Origin: Drosophila miranda
Lineage: Eukaryota > Arthropoda > Insecta > Diptera > Drosophilidae
Reading direction: 5' to 3'
DNA length: 64,000 bases
Assembly (NCBI RefSeq): GCF_003369915.1
Contig: NC_046676.1
Coordinates: forward strand, 10,646,001 to 10,710,000
The notes under the pieces: model-generated
The model's input: the letters and a program-made list of their open reading frames with translations, nothing else
The model's database searches: none
Told to the model about the DNA's origin: nothing
Position numbers and translations under genes: made by a program
Part shown: positions 10,892 through 23,400 of the stretch, one piece after another
Position numbering within the stretch: the first letter of the stretch is position 1
How the letters are laid out: every line of letters starts with the position of its first letter

Positions 10892-13800
10892 ATGTACGTA
10901 AAAAAGCTGGTGCTCGACGGCTTCAAATCGTACGGTCGGCGCACGGAAATCGATGGCTTCGATCCGGAGTTTACGGCCATCACCGGTCTGAACGGCTCCG
11001 GGAAATCCAACATTTTGGACAGCATTTGCTTCGTGCTGGGCATCAGTAATCTGCAGAATGTAAGTTCCGCCAGATACATATAACACAACATTATTTAATG
11101 CGCCAGAAACAATTTAAAGGTGCGCGCCTCCGCTATGCAAGACTTGGTGTACAAGAATGGACAGGCGGGTATAACGAAGGCAACGGTGACCATTGTGTTC
11201 GACAACACAAATGCCCTGCAGTGTCCGACGGGGTACGAGAAGTGCCGCGAGATTTCGGTGGCCCGCCAGGTCGATGTCGGTGGCAAGAACAAATTCATAA
11301 TCAATGGCAAGATCGTGCAGAACAAGAAGGTGCAGGATTTCTTCTGTTCCATCCAATTGAATGTGAACAATCCCAACTTCTTGATCATGCAGGGCAAGAT
11401 CCAGCAAGTGCTCAACATGAAGCCCAAGGAGGTAAGTACAGGCGTCTCTACCGCTCTCTTCCACAAGCTGTTTTACTGTCTGTTTGCATGCAGGTGCTCT
11501 CCATGGTGGAGGAGGCCGCTGGCACCAGCCAGTATAAGACAAAGCGCGATGCCACCAAGAATCTAATCGAAAAAAAGGAATCCAAAGTGCGGGAGACCAA
11601 AGCTTTGTTGGAGGAGGAGGTCTATCCCAAGCTGGTCAAGCTGCAAGAGGATCGCGCTGCCCACGAGGAGTACAATAAACTCAAGCGCGAAATCGATTAT
11701 CTAACCAGAATCTTCATCTCTGCGAATTACCTGAAGCTGTGCGAAAAACTGAAACTGTTGGAGACTAGTGAACAAAAGATAGACGATCGCATAGCCAGTT
11801 GCCTTTCGACGCGTGACAAGAACTTGGAAGAAATGGAAGCTATTGAAATCGCTCTCAAGGAGATGCAGGAGAAGATTGATGCCGAGATGGGTGGATCGAT
11901 AAAGGAGCTCGAGGCCCAACTGAGTGCTAAGCGTGCCCAGGAGGCCAAAGCCTCGGGCAGCCTGAAGGCAGCGCAGGGCACCGTTGAACAAGACCAGCGG
12001 ATGATAAGTACGGCCGCCAAGAACATTGCCGACGACGAGCGTGCTCTCACCAAAAAGGAGGCCGCCATGTCAAAGGTTCAGGGGGAATTTGAAGCTCTAA
12101 AAGAGGCAGATGCGATCGATACCAAGGCCTATGAAGCTGCCCGGCGGAAGCTCGAGGCTGTCTCTCAGGGTCTGTCCACCAATGAGGATGGTCAGGCGAG
12201 CACATTGCAGGAGCAGCTAATAGGTGGGTGACTCCTATATGCAACGATTACCATCTTTGCTTACCTTACCTATTCTGCTTCGCTTTTCAGTGGCTAAGGA
12301 ACAGTTGAGCGAGGCACAGACCACAATCAAAATCTCGGAGATGGAGCTGCGGCACACACGAGGTCTTTTGAAACAAAAACAGGGCGAAACGCAGACGAAC
12401 GATGCTGCCTATGTGAAGGACAAGGGTCTGCACGACCAGCTTCTGGTGGAGATCCAGAGCCTTGAGCGACAACTGCAGGGCCTCAACTATGAGAGCGGGC
12501 AGTTCGAGCAGCTGCGGGAGCAGAGAAACCAGCTGCACACGCGCAAGCGTGACCTTAAGCGAGAGCTGGATCGTTGCAATGCCTCTCGCTACGATCTGCA
12601 GTACCAGGATCCAGAGCCGAACTTTGATCGCCGCAAAGTGCGTGGCATGGTGGGGAAGCTCTTTCAGGTGTCCGATATGCAAAACTCCATGGCCTTGATG
12701 ACCGCAGCAGGCGGAAGTGTAAGTGCCTCATGTAGTTCTGGAGTTGGGAATTTCCTTGTGACTAATATCCGATTTTTGGCCCCCAGTTGTACAGTTATGT
12801 GACGGACGATGATGTGACCAGCAAGAAGATCCTGCAGAGGGGCAACTTGCAGCGGCGTGTCACCATGATGCCCATCAACAAGATTAATTCGCACTCGCTC
12901 AACAAGAACGTGGTGGACTATGCCCAGAGCAAGGTTGGCCCAGAGAATGTCCAGTGGGCCCTGTCCCTTGTCCAGTACGATCGCTACTACGAGCCGGTCA
13001 TGAAGTTTTGCTTTGGCAGCTTTCTAGTCTGTAAAGATCTGGACGTGGCCAAGAAGGTAGGTGATAGATGGGGCATCAGCATAGCAATATAGATTCTTTC
13101 CTCACCATTCGTATTCCTTCTGCAGGTCAGCTACGATCCGCGTATAAATTGCCGTTCGGTTACATTGGAAGGCGACTTGGTGGACCCGGACGGCACTGTG
13201 TCGGGTGGTGCTGCGCCTAAGGGAGCAAACATCTTGGAGGAATTGCACTCTATCCGCGAATTGAAAAAGAATTACAAGAAACTCGAGGTCGAGTTGCAGC
13301 GTGTGGAGCAGGAAATGGCGTATGTGCAGAGGAAGAGGCACAACGCAAGGCACAATTTAATTCCTCTTAAATCAATCTATTTGCAGTTCCATCGAGAATC
13401 TGGCCCACTCGTACAACAAGATTAAAGAGAATCTTGATCTGCGCCAGCTCGAGCTGACCATGTGCAAAAGCCGTCTGGCCCAGACCACATTCCAGCAGAA
13501 CCAGGCCGAGATCGAGGAGATGAAGGAGAAGGTCCAGTCCTTGGAGCAGCAGAATGCAGATTCCCGGGAAAAGCAGAAGACCTCCCAGGTCAAGATCAAG
13601 GATATCGAAGCAAAGTTGGCCGATGCCAAGGGGTATCGCGAGCGCGAGCTAAAGTCGGCCACCAATGAGGTGAAGGAGACCAAGCAGAGGGCGGAGAAGT
13701 CGAGTGCCAATTGGAAGAAGCGAGAGCAGGAGTTCGAGACACTGAAGCTAGAGATCACTGAGCTGCAGAAAACCATTGAATCATCCAAGCAGCAGCACCA

Positions 13801-14821
13801 GGAGATGGTCGAAAATCTCGAGAAGTTCATCGCCGATCTGGCTGCTCTGCAGGAGAAGATCTCTAGTGCAGTGTCCGAGGTGGCGGAGCTCGAGCAGGGC
13901 ATTGAAGCGCAGAAGGATAAGCTACATGCCCAGAACAAGGAGATGCGAAATTTGCAGGTGAAGAGGGAAAAGATGGAAAAGCAGAACCAGGAACTTGAGC
14001 TGCAGGTAAAGAAAAAGGAGAATGAAAAGAGCAAGTCCGGCTCTCAGACCAACGAGGCCAAGAGGCGGATTCAAGACCTAGAGGTAAAGTATCCCTGGAT
14101 TCCAGAGGAAAAAAGTGCCTTTGGCGTGAAGAACACCCGCTACGACTACAGCAAGACGAATCCCATTGAAGCTGGCAACAAGCTGGAACAGATGCAGGAG
14201 AGTAAGGATAAAATGGAGCGAACGCTTAACATGAATGCCATCGCGATTCTGACCCGAGAGCAAGAGAACTACGACGAGAACTGCAACATCGTGGCCCTCG
14301 ACAAGGAGAAGATTAAGAAAATTATTGTGAAAATGGACGAAGAGGAGCAGGAACAGCTGAACCGCGCGGCCACCGAGGTTAACAGCAATTTCAGTAGCAT
14401 TTTCAGCGCTCTCCTGCCGGGTGCCGATGCCCGTCTCAATCCCGTCCTGACCAACGGCTGTCTAACAGGCCTTGAGATCAAGGTCGGCTTCAATGGGACG
14501 TGGAAGGAGAGTCTCGGTGAATTGTCCGGTGGCCAAAAGTCTCTGGTGGCTCTATCCCTTGTCCTGGCCATGCTCAAGTTCTCGCCAGCTCCCCTCTATA
14601 TATTGGACGAGGTGGACGCCGCCCTGGACATGTCGCACACGCAGAACATTGGCAGCATGTTGAAGCAGCACTTTACCAACTCTCAGTTCCTTATTGTGTC
14701 GCTCAAGGACGGCCTCTTCAATCATGCAAATGTGCTGTTCCGCACGCTTTTCGAGGAGGGCGTCTCTACCGTCTCGCGGCAGGTCAGCAGATCGGGCACC
14801 ACCGGTGGCCACAAACGTTGA
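10892..14821 (+). CDS. SMC2: SMC2 copy 3, condensin ATPase subunit, complete
   Basis: Seven exons: 10892-11059, 11120-11431, 11494-12223, 12291-12718, 12787-13056, 13126-13319 and 13387-14821, giving 1178 aa. Walker A (residues 32-39), hinge, LSGGQ and Walker B are intact, so it should encode a working condensin ATPase. It shares with copy 2 the three-codon loss near 14279, the hinge H-to-D change and other replacements. It also has its own changes: L-to-M in the [13 protein letters not shown] segment (near 11135), V-to-D in RQVxVGGKNKF (near 11273), V-to-F near 13021 and S-to-A near 14117. The first two fall in the conserved N-terminal head. I recall L and V at these positions in human SMC2, so copy 3 is derived there. 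It lies directly upstream of the only intact copy of the neighbouring Myb/BESS gene. Confidence 0.95.
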
Positions 14822-15490
14822 TCTGTTTTCAGTGCTGGTTCTACTATTTCATTCTCATTTTGAAAATTGAAATCTCATCTAAATTCACGAGAGAATTCAT
14901 GTACATATACAAATAATTGAAGTACTGAAAATAAATACTATTTCACCTATAAATTTACTAGTAAAATGAATATAATAATCTAGGAAAAATGATATTGAAG
15001 AGTCCTATGGAAACTATATATACCATATATTTTTTGATCCACAATTTCGAAGATCAAGAATGGCCTTATCCATTATTATAGCGAGAAGGCAGATTTTTAT
15101 TACATTCAAACTTCCTAACGGACATTGCCAAGTGGCGCGCACATTTCCAACAGGGTCTGTGTGCGATGGCAGCACCAGCAGCAAACGTCAAACTGACTGA
15201 CCGACAGAGACGAAGCGACTGACTGACTATGCGGTGCACGTGCAAAAGCGAGACGGAACGTTTGGTGAGACCGTCAAACGCACACACACGGCCATACAAA
15301 TGCGTTTGTGTGCGCGATTGAAGAGGAAGAAGCAATCCGAAGAGCAGCACAACACTACACAACAATGTTTTTGAGGGAGGTGAAAAACTGAATAAAATTG
15401 CAGAAAAATCGAATAAAACCCAAACAACGGCCGTCGCAAAACAAAATATTCAAGATTTCGAGCAAACGCAGATTCCTCCACAGGCTCACA

Positions 15491-17419
15491 ATGGTAATTA
15501 TCCTCGCCAATTCTTCAATCTCATCCGCGTGTTAGGCGAGGAAAAAAATGTATAGACACCGCTGGCATTTGCCTCTGCCTCTGCCTCTGGCACGGACGGG
15601 ACACACAGCATAGACAACAATACAATCAAGTGATGTGATGTGATGCCTCCCCGTCAGTGTCAGTGGCAACAATAGAATAGATTCCATTAGAGACTAGAGC
15701 TCCGCTGCCCTGGAAAGAGCAGGGAATTTGCTCTGACAAAACTATGGATTATTTTATAGTCTTTTTGAAACTTTCCTTTGTCTGTCTCGCCACCCAACTT
15801 AAAAAGTTCCCCCACTTTGTTTTCTAGGATCGTGTGACGAAGCCGCAAAAGAAAATGCTCATCACGTTGCTGCGGGAGACCAAGTACATGGAGGGCAAGA
15901 AGGAGAAGGAGTGGTACTGGGAGAAGATCCAAGCGGCGTTGAACACCATCGGCCCCAAGAAGACCATTATACAGTGGAAGAAGGTGAGTGGATCCTATCC
16001 TCTCCAGGGAGCAACACAATAGTCTGTACGATTATTCCTTTGCAGTGCTGGCGGGATATGCGGCTGACCACGCGGAAGAAACTGGCGGAGCTGAAGCGCT
16101 GCCAGCTGTCGGGGGGCTCGCCGCCCCCCGGCATTGAGCTTAACCAGGAGGACAACGATATTATTGACATTGTGGGGACGGAGTACTTTTACGAGGAGAT
16201 GAACGGCGAGCTGAAGCCGGAGAACTTCATGTCCGGGTTCGATTATGCGCCAGAGCACCTCTGTGACGCCATTCTGACGGCGGCTGTGGGCCATCATCAG
16301 CAGCACATGCAGCACCAGAAGGATCCCCAGTCGCATGCGGTCCAGCAGTCGCAGGATCATCATACCAACGATGGTGAGACGAGCGATGCGCCTGGTTCAT
16401 CGAATGGTGGCTCGTACCAGGGAGTAGCTGTATCCCAGCTGCAGGCGCACAATGGAGCTGGCGCTGGAGGTGAGCACGGTAACGGCTCGCAGGCGCATCC
16501 GGGAATGCCTCAACATCCAGCCTTCCATGGCGGTCTGCATCCACATCTACTGAGGCGTCAGGCCGGCAATACGCCGCTGCCCAGGGAGACGCCGTTCGAG
16601 GAGAAGCTGCTGCAGTTCATGCAGGATGCGTTCCCCAAGAAGAGCAAGAAGCGCAAGCAACGCGATCCGGACAAGCTCTTCCTGCTGTCGCTCTACGAGG
16701 AGATCAAGCGTGTGCCCGAGGAGATACGCCTGGACGTGAAGTCCGAACTAATGCAGATCCTGAAGAAGTACCAGAAGAAGTCGCCGGTCAAGGCGGAGAA
16801 ATCATCGGCCTCCTCCACCTCCACGTCCTCGAAGCAGAGCACAAGCAGCAGCAGCGGCAGCTCCGTGACCGCACATCTGTCGCACAGCATGTATCAGCTG
16901 CAGAAGAAGTACGACAAGGGCGAGCGGGAGTCCTCGCCCCAGTCGCAGGTGGAGCGGGTCTCTGCCGCCTCGGCCGTGTCCCTACACGTCCCCCAGCAGC
17001 TGCCGCTCTTCCAGCTTCAGAAGAAGTACGAGGAGAGCGCCGCCGAGAAGGCTCACCAGCAGCAGCAGCAGCAGCAGAGCGAGCAGCGCAAACATGTGGA
17101 GGCGCATCAGCAGCAGCATGCGGCCCACCAGCAGCCGCCGCCTCCTCCGCCCAACGAACAGCATCTCCACCACCCGCAGATGGCCCACAACATCATGTTT
17201 CCGCTGGCGCAGCTGCGCAACGAACAGCAGCCGCCGACGCAGCAGCACCATGCCCACAATCCCCACCAGCAGCAGCAACAGCAGCAGCAGCAACATCCCC
17301 ACCAGCAGCAGCAGCAGCAGTCGCAACAGCACCACCCGCCAACGATCTTCGGATCGGCCACCAGCACAACTGCCATGAGCGCCGAGCGCCCGGCCATGTC
17401 CTACGAGAATGTCGGATGA
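15491..17419 (+). CDS. CG10209: Myb/SANT-like and BESS-motif nuclear protein, intact
   Basis: Three coding exons: 15491-15493 (only the ATG, then donor GTAATT), 15828-15983 and 16046-17419, giving 510 aa. Exon 2 and the start of exon 3 encode a basic helical domain of the Myb/SANT or zeste type: KKMLITLLRETKYMEG, then WYWEKI, IIQWKKCWRDMR, with conserved Trp spacing. Residues about 258-297 (DPDKLFLLSLYEEIKRVPEE…) resemble a BESS protein-interaction motif. From about residue 391 the protein is rich in Gln and His. This suggests a DNA-binding transcriptional regulator, which is inference. The symbol comes from remembered gene order beside SMC2 and NaPi-T and is not certain. The single-codon first exon is supported by a good donor, an acceptor TTTTCTAG and the resulting MDRVTKPQKK start; the alternative is a start further inside exon 2. 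Confidence 0.82.
15669..16113 (+). other. Segment present only in unit 3 (deleted in units 1 and 2)
   Basis: These 445 bp hold the 3' part of CG10209 intron 1, exon 2, intron 2 and the first codons of exon 3. In units 1 and 2 the sequence jumps from CAGTGGCA directly to GGGCTCGCC. Loss of this piece removes the DNA-binding domain from the duplicated copies. Confidence 0.9.
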
Positions 17420-18226
17420 GTGTTGAGCCGTCTGTGGGAAGCTACTTGTGTTGCACCACGGCCCACGACGGTGTCACCCACGACGGCAGACCCACACCAC
17501 TGTTAGCCAAGCTTCTGCGAACTTTGAACTGTGTGCAACCTTACCCTAGGTTCTATTCGTCTAATCCCTATGCTAGCCTATACCTAAGTACGATACATTG
17601 TCTGAATGTAGAGCCATGATATGATCTGATCCTCATGTAAATGTTCCAGTGGCAATATAGTTAGATCGTGACCCGTGAATTTATCGATGTATACACAAAA
17701 TGCAATAACTCAAATATAAATGTATCTTTAGACTGTATGAGGAATGGCCACTGTATCTGGTAGCTCCCATCTCTGTGTGGACTTTGCGGCTGGGTAATTA
17801 ATCCTTCTCCTGGCTATCCTATCCATTAAACTGTCACCTGGTACGAGTACGCGTATTAGTTGACTTGTCTGTTGTTCCCATACTATATGCGTGAGCACGC
17901 CATATCATAAAGCTTGTCAACCGGCTGACTGATCAGCTAAAAATGAGAACTTTATCTGGCCCCATCGCATGCGAGATGAGCGATCCACGAGCAGAGCTGC
18001 AACATAAGCCGAGCGGCGAGCGCTTATCAGTGGCGTGGCGAACGGCCTGGCGTGGGTGTGTGGCACACAGATCTCAATGGGCTTGGGCATTCTAGTCTGG
18101 CAATTGGACGAGTCGGTTCGTTGTCGCTGCGATCTCAAATCCGATCAGATCCTGTCAAACCGGCGATGAGGAAACCGATTCAAGTGCAAGATTGCTGATT
18201 AAAACAGAAGAATCAACTCATTCGCC
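17420..18226. other. Intergenic: CG10209 3' end and NaPi-T upstream region
   Basis: The first part is the 3'UTR region of CG10209, AT-rich with ATATAAA-like tracts near 17716. The second part (about 17900-18226) is less AT-rich and should carry the NaPi-T promoter and 5'UTR. I see no convincing TATA box and no further gene. Confidence 0.5.
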
Positions 18227-20400
18227 ATGGCTGAAGGTACTGTATTGTACTGAAGGGGGGCTACAGTTCGACTCTACATTGATCAAGTTCATCTTAGCAT
18301 CTGGCTCAAGATCTGGCACTGTTTCAAACCACAAGCCACGCTTGTTGGGGCTTCACATTTCATGTTCTGTGAAGATCATCCGCCCAAAGATACATATCTC
18401 TACCGCGCTCTGTTCTTTCAGTCGAGGCCCGCACTGTGCTCTGGTACATGACGTTCATGGGATTCATTGTGAACTACATGATTCGGATCAATCTGAACAT
18501 CACCATCGTGGACATGATTGCCGGCAAAGGTGAGGCGGTGCCCCTCAATCAGTCCTCCCTCGATCTGGTGAACGCATCGGACTTTGCCTCTCTTCCGGAT
18601 GACAGCGAGAGGTTCTCACTGGAGCGGTGGTTTCTTGATTGGGCTAATGTGAGTGCGCGTTCGGATATGTGAATCACATGTTAAGTGGTTAATGGATGCA
18701 GCTTGTGCAGCGGAATGCGGAATGCGGGGCGTATGAGTAACGCTATCTCTCCCTCCATCTCCATCTCTTTGACAGATTGGCTATGATCGGGAGGGCTTCC
18801 ACTGGAACGAGAAGCAGCAGGGCGCTCTGTTGGGGTCCTTCTTCTGGGCCCACTGGACCCTGCAGATACCCGGTGGCATTCTGGCCACCAAATACGGCAC
18901 CAAGCTGATCTTTGGCTGGTCGAACGGCATCGGAGTCTTCTGCTGCTTCCTCATACCGATTGTCTCCTACTGGAGCTACACGGGTCTGATTTGTCTGCGT
19001 GTCTTCCAAGGCTGGATAACTGTAAGACGGATAGCCTGGATGCAGGTTTCGCGCGGCTCACTGATCGTATCCTCTTTTAGGGATTGGCCTGGCCCTCGAT
19101 GCATGTTCTGACCGCCAAATGGATACCGCCCAACGAGAGGAGCAAGTTCGTCAGCGCCTATCTGGGCAGCTCGGTCGGAGTGGCGCTGTTCTACCCCATC
19201 TTTGGGTACATCATCGACTGGACCAGCTGGGAGTGGGTCTACTACATTTGCGGCGTTGTCGGCACCCTGTGGTTCATTGCCTGGCAGTTCCTCGTCTACG
19301 ACACACCTGCCGAGCATCCGCGCATCGCCGACTCGGAGCGCAGATACATCGAAAAGTCGCTGGGCGCCTCCGTGCAGAGCAGCAACAAGGGTCCGACGCC
19401 CTGGATGGCCATAGCTACCTCGCGGCCCGTCTGGCTAAATGTGGTGGCCCAGTGGGGCGGCATTTGGGGTTTGTTCACCCTGATGACGCATGCCCCGACC
19501 TACTTCCGATTGATCCATCACTGGAACATTCGAGCGGTGAGTGGTTGCTCCTCCGCAAGAGAGAGAGAGAGTCGGAAGAGAGTAATGGGAGACTTATTTT
19601 TCTCAGACGGGTTTCCTCTCCGGCCTGCCCCATCTGATGCGGATGATATTCGCCTATACCTTCTCCATTCTGGCTGACTATCTGCTGCGAACGGATCGCC
19701 TGAGTCGCACCAATGTCCGCAAGCTGGCCACCTTTGTCTGTGAGTATTGTGGAGCTCCTCCAGAGCTCCTAAATCTCTACCTTCTCCTTTTCCTGCAGGC
19801 TGTGGTGTCAAGGGTCTGGTGGTGCTGGCATTGGCCTACTTTGGCTATAATGCAATGGCAGCCATTCTGCTGGTGACCTTGGCCACCATGTTCCATGGAG
19901 CAGTGTCCTCCGGCCCGTTGGCCTCGATGGTGGATCTGTCGCCCAACTATGCGGGCATTGTTCTGGGTGTTAGTGGCATGATTGGAGGCATGCCGGGTTT
20001 CATTTCACCCCTGATTGTGGGTCACCTGACCCAGGGTAATGTAAGTTTCTTCCTGGAGATCTTTCCCCAATTGATTTCATCTGAATGAGTCCTTTTTTTC
20101 CTCCAGCAAACCATCGAAGCCTGGAAGAAAGTGTTCCTTCTGAGCTCCGCCATGCTGACGGGCAGTGGCATCCTGTATGTCCTCTTCTCGGAGTCCACGT
20201 TACAGCCGTGGAACAGTGGCTGCCACGCACTGCCCGATGCTGGACTCAAGGAGCTGCAGACCTTAGAGGCGAGGCTGGAGGATGAGGAGGAAAAGAAACC
20301 ACTCAACAGATCAGATGCCGATCATGTCACGACGGAGGCCAAGGCGGAGACGGAGATGGAGACGGAGACCGAGACCAAAACAAAATCCATTCAGCTCTGA
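18227..20400 (+). CDS. NaPi-T: Sodium-dependent phosphate / organic anion transporter, SLC17 family
   Basis: Seven coding exons: 18227-18236, 18422-18648, 18776-19021, 19081-19536, 19607-19739, 19799-20040 and 20107-20400. All are GT-AG and in phase, giving 535 aa. The protein is a 12-helix major facilitator of the SLC17 type. Exon 2 opens with the first membrane helix (TVLWYMTFMGFIVNYMIRIN), followed by an extracellular loop with possible N-glycosylation sites (NQSS, NASD). GFHWNEKQQGALLGSFFW, PGGILATKYGTK and the GLAWPSMHVL helix are typical of the family. The C-terminal tail after about residue 480 is acidic/basic low complexity (repeated ET pairs) and cytosolic. The expected role is uptake of phosphate or organic anions at the plasma membrane. 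The symbol rests on family plus remembered synteny. The ten-base first exon (MAE) is short, but the donor GTACTG and the joined phase are consistent. Confidence 0.88.
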
Positions 20401-23400
20401 AATGTGACAATCCAGCACGTCATCCCCCTCTTTATTGGCCCCCAGGTCCGTGTTGGTTATGGCACCCAGTCCGTGGACGCCTGATAGGGCTTATCGGTCT
20501 GCGAATCGGGGGAAATATTTGCCCACGGATTTGGGCGAGTTTAGGCGTCTCCAACCTCCAGCTTTAAGTAAACTCGTAATAATAACAACATACCATGCAT
20601 ATATAGTCGTAAGATTAGGTTCCTCCATCCACCCAATGTCTGTCTGTCCACTGTTTGTGTGTGTGTGTGCGTGTGTGGTCGTAGTCAAATACACAAAAGG
20701 GAAAAGATTTATTAGTCAAATGTTTAATTGCTCTCCAACACCTCGATCCCACACGCCCTGCCTGACCAGATTAGGTGCAGGGGTCTGGGATCACTTGGGG
20801 ACTGCATGATGATGGGTGGATAAAGGTTGTCTGCTATTTCGGTAGCTCGGAGAGATTAGCTGCTTTTTTTGGTCTTCAATGGAATGGTAATCTCTGGAAG
20901 TCTTTGTGCTGTGAGATGTCTTTATGCATACCTATACTTCGAAAAGTAGATATGTAAGTCTCCTTTGGATAGAAAAATCAGTCTCTGAATAAACTAAAGG
21001 AATTGGATAAAGGCCTAGAAGATCCACAGACACTACTAGTGTAATATTTGTCTGAAAAACCTCACAATTCACTTTTATTTTGCAGGTTAAATCTATTAAG
21101 TTCTCTAGACTCGCTGTACCACTTCAGATATCGCTTAAATAGACTAAGAAATGGTATGCCTGTATTTGCCTATGGTCTGAGAGGATTCCTCCACTCGACC
21201 CGCTTTGAGGCTAATGAGATCCAGAGAGAATCCCATTCCCCATTCGAATTCCTATCAACCCTCTGCCGCTTCCACTTATAGATGCTCCTCATTCAAATCC
21301 AAATGATTTGGCAAACTGAAGTTAATAATTGCAATTTAAATCAAAACTGATTGAACCGGAAAATCGTTTTCCCTTTTCGGGCGGCTGGCATTTCTCTGTT
21401 CTCTGTTCTCAGTTCTCATTACTCTTACCACACGTTGCACAATTGGAAGGAATTCAGGCAGGAGGAAAGAAGGGGCAGGGCGAGAAATGGGGGAGAGAGC
21501 CAGAGCAACCTTTGGCTGGTTGGTCCCGTGGTCTTTGGCTTTTTTACGTGCTTGCATTTGTTTCATTGGCGTCCATTTCCGATTGCACTCCAGGGAGTCG
21601 TAGATGTCAGTTCCCTTCGACTCTGGCGCCGACCGGAGACCCTTCTCCTGCCCGGACACTTCACGCCTGTGTCCATTCCGGCTGGGGTGTGGTGTGTCTG
21701 CTAAGCCAGTCAATGTCTTGTCACTTGATCCTTGGGCTTGAGTCTGGGTCCTGGCAAGTCAAGGCATTGATAGAGATTAATTGGTTTCTCCTTACATTTA
21801 CCATCGATAGGCTGAAAAAGTGACCCGCGGATTGGGAACGGAAGGAGTCCGATAACGAGATTACTTCGATGATTTGCCATCATCAACTCTGCTTGGAATT
21901 CCGCTGGAAATGTGAGCTTCCAAGGAACAGAAAGAGAAGGCTCTTCTTTCTGCACTTGGATTATTTATTTATATCAGAAATAATCGCTTATTTAATCGCA
22001 TATCTTGGGTCCCCCAGTCTGCAGGAAATGCTTATTGAATGTGAAGTGTGTTTAAGTAGATTCCCTCCCCTCTCCACCTGCCTTTTATCCCATTCTTTTC
22101 AATGCCATTTGCATTATCTCAGATCTCCCCGACGTGGGGGTCGGGTCTCTCTCCCCATTTAGCACTAAACAAAAGTCATCTTCAAATGGCAACAACTCCG
22201 AGCATTGCGTACATACAAAATTTAGCACGGATTTGCCCTAAATAAGGAGGAGAAATTCCGCCGGAGCTAAAGCCATGGAAATTTATGCTCACTCCCCAAA
22301 AAAAAACAAAGCATGCAAAAAAAAATAAAAAAAAATTATTCCCTGGCAGGAAGTAAATTCAATCGTAAACAACGCAATCAAAAATTCATTCAAACGAAGC
22401 ATTAACGCTTATTCCGTTTAGTCTGTTACCGCGGTGGGGGATTGGGAGTGTGGCAGGGGGATGGGGCGGGTTTTGGTCTCATTGTCAGGCAAGTGCAACA
22501 GGGTGACGGCCGGCACGGCTCAGAAGAGGACCTGCAACTGTCTGCTTCCTTTTTTTTTTTTTTAATTTTCCATTTTTTCCTGCGTGTAGCTTTAATACCC
22601 TGTACTCGGGGAACAGAAGGGTATATTACATGGGATATTATACGATAGAGGTCTATAATTTAGGAGTCTATTCAATAGATTTTTGTGTAATAATTATTTT
22701 TTCTTTAAATAATAATAATAGCAAAAAAAGAATGCAGCAAAAATATTTCTAAACACTATTTAGTAAATATAAAATATTATTCAGAGTCTTATTCTTTCTA
22801 TATTGTGATAGAGGGGCAGACTTAGTTCTGAATTAATTAAATTTTTTTAAATGTATTTTTATTGTTTTATAATTACATATATTGAAACACCAGACAAACA
22901 AAAGAGTACTTATAATTATTAAATATTCAAATAATTAAATAAAATAAAATATTAGAGGTAATGTTCTATATGAAAGACAATTGATTTGAGCAATTTCTGT
23001 TGAATTATAAAAACGATGTATTTTTTTAGCAAGACTTTCAATTTAGCGCTCCGGAGACACTGAGTTTACTTGTGACTGTAATACTTGTGAATTTCCGTAT
23101 CTCCTGCTGAGTGCCAGGTATCCCATGGTCGAGACCCTCATCTATGGCATGTCTACTTGTTTTATTTTTTGGCTGGTGGCACTTAGGCAGGTACATTTAT
23201 TATGTGGGCACGAGCTGAGGCACAGGAACTGAAGGAAATTTTTTGCAGTTCCGGGCACGTCGCTTCATAATTTTCCATTTCCATCTGTTAAATGGGGAAG
23301 CGCCATGAGAAGCCGCGAATAAATTTGTGGGCGTACAGCGTACCTTCCTCCCACTCACACACACACATGCTGTTTCATACGTGTGGCAGGAGGCACTCCA

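Larger units (their letters stand above)
10413..16501 (+). repeat. Tandem unit 3, continuing into the intact neighbour gene
   Basis: Third unit, without the 445-bp deletion. Homology to units 1 and 2 ends at about 16501, where units 1 and 2 jump to SMC2 upstream DNA while this copy continues into the rest of CG10209 exon 3. It also has a private deletion of roughly 34 bp near 15095 in the SMC2 3' flank. This marks the original right boundary of the duplicated segment. Confidence 0.9.

Noticed and set aside
22577..22627. TAATACCCTGTACTCGG … GGGTATAT near-palindrome
   Set aside because: It resembles sequence that is common in Drosophila repeats, but I cannot delimit an element around it.
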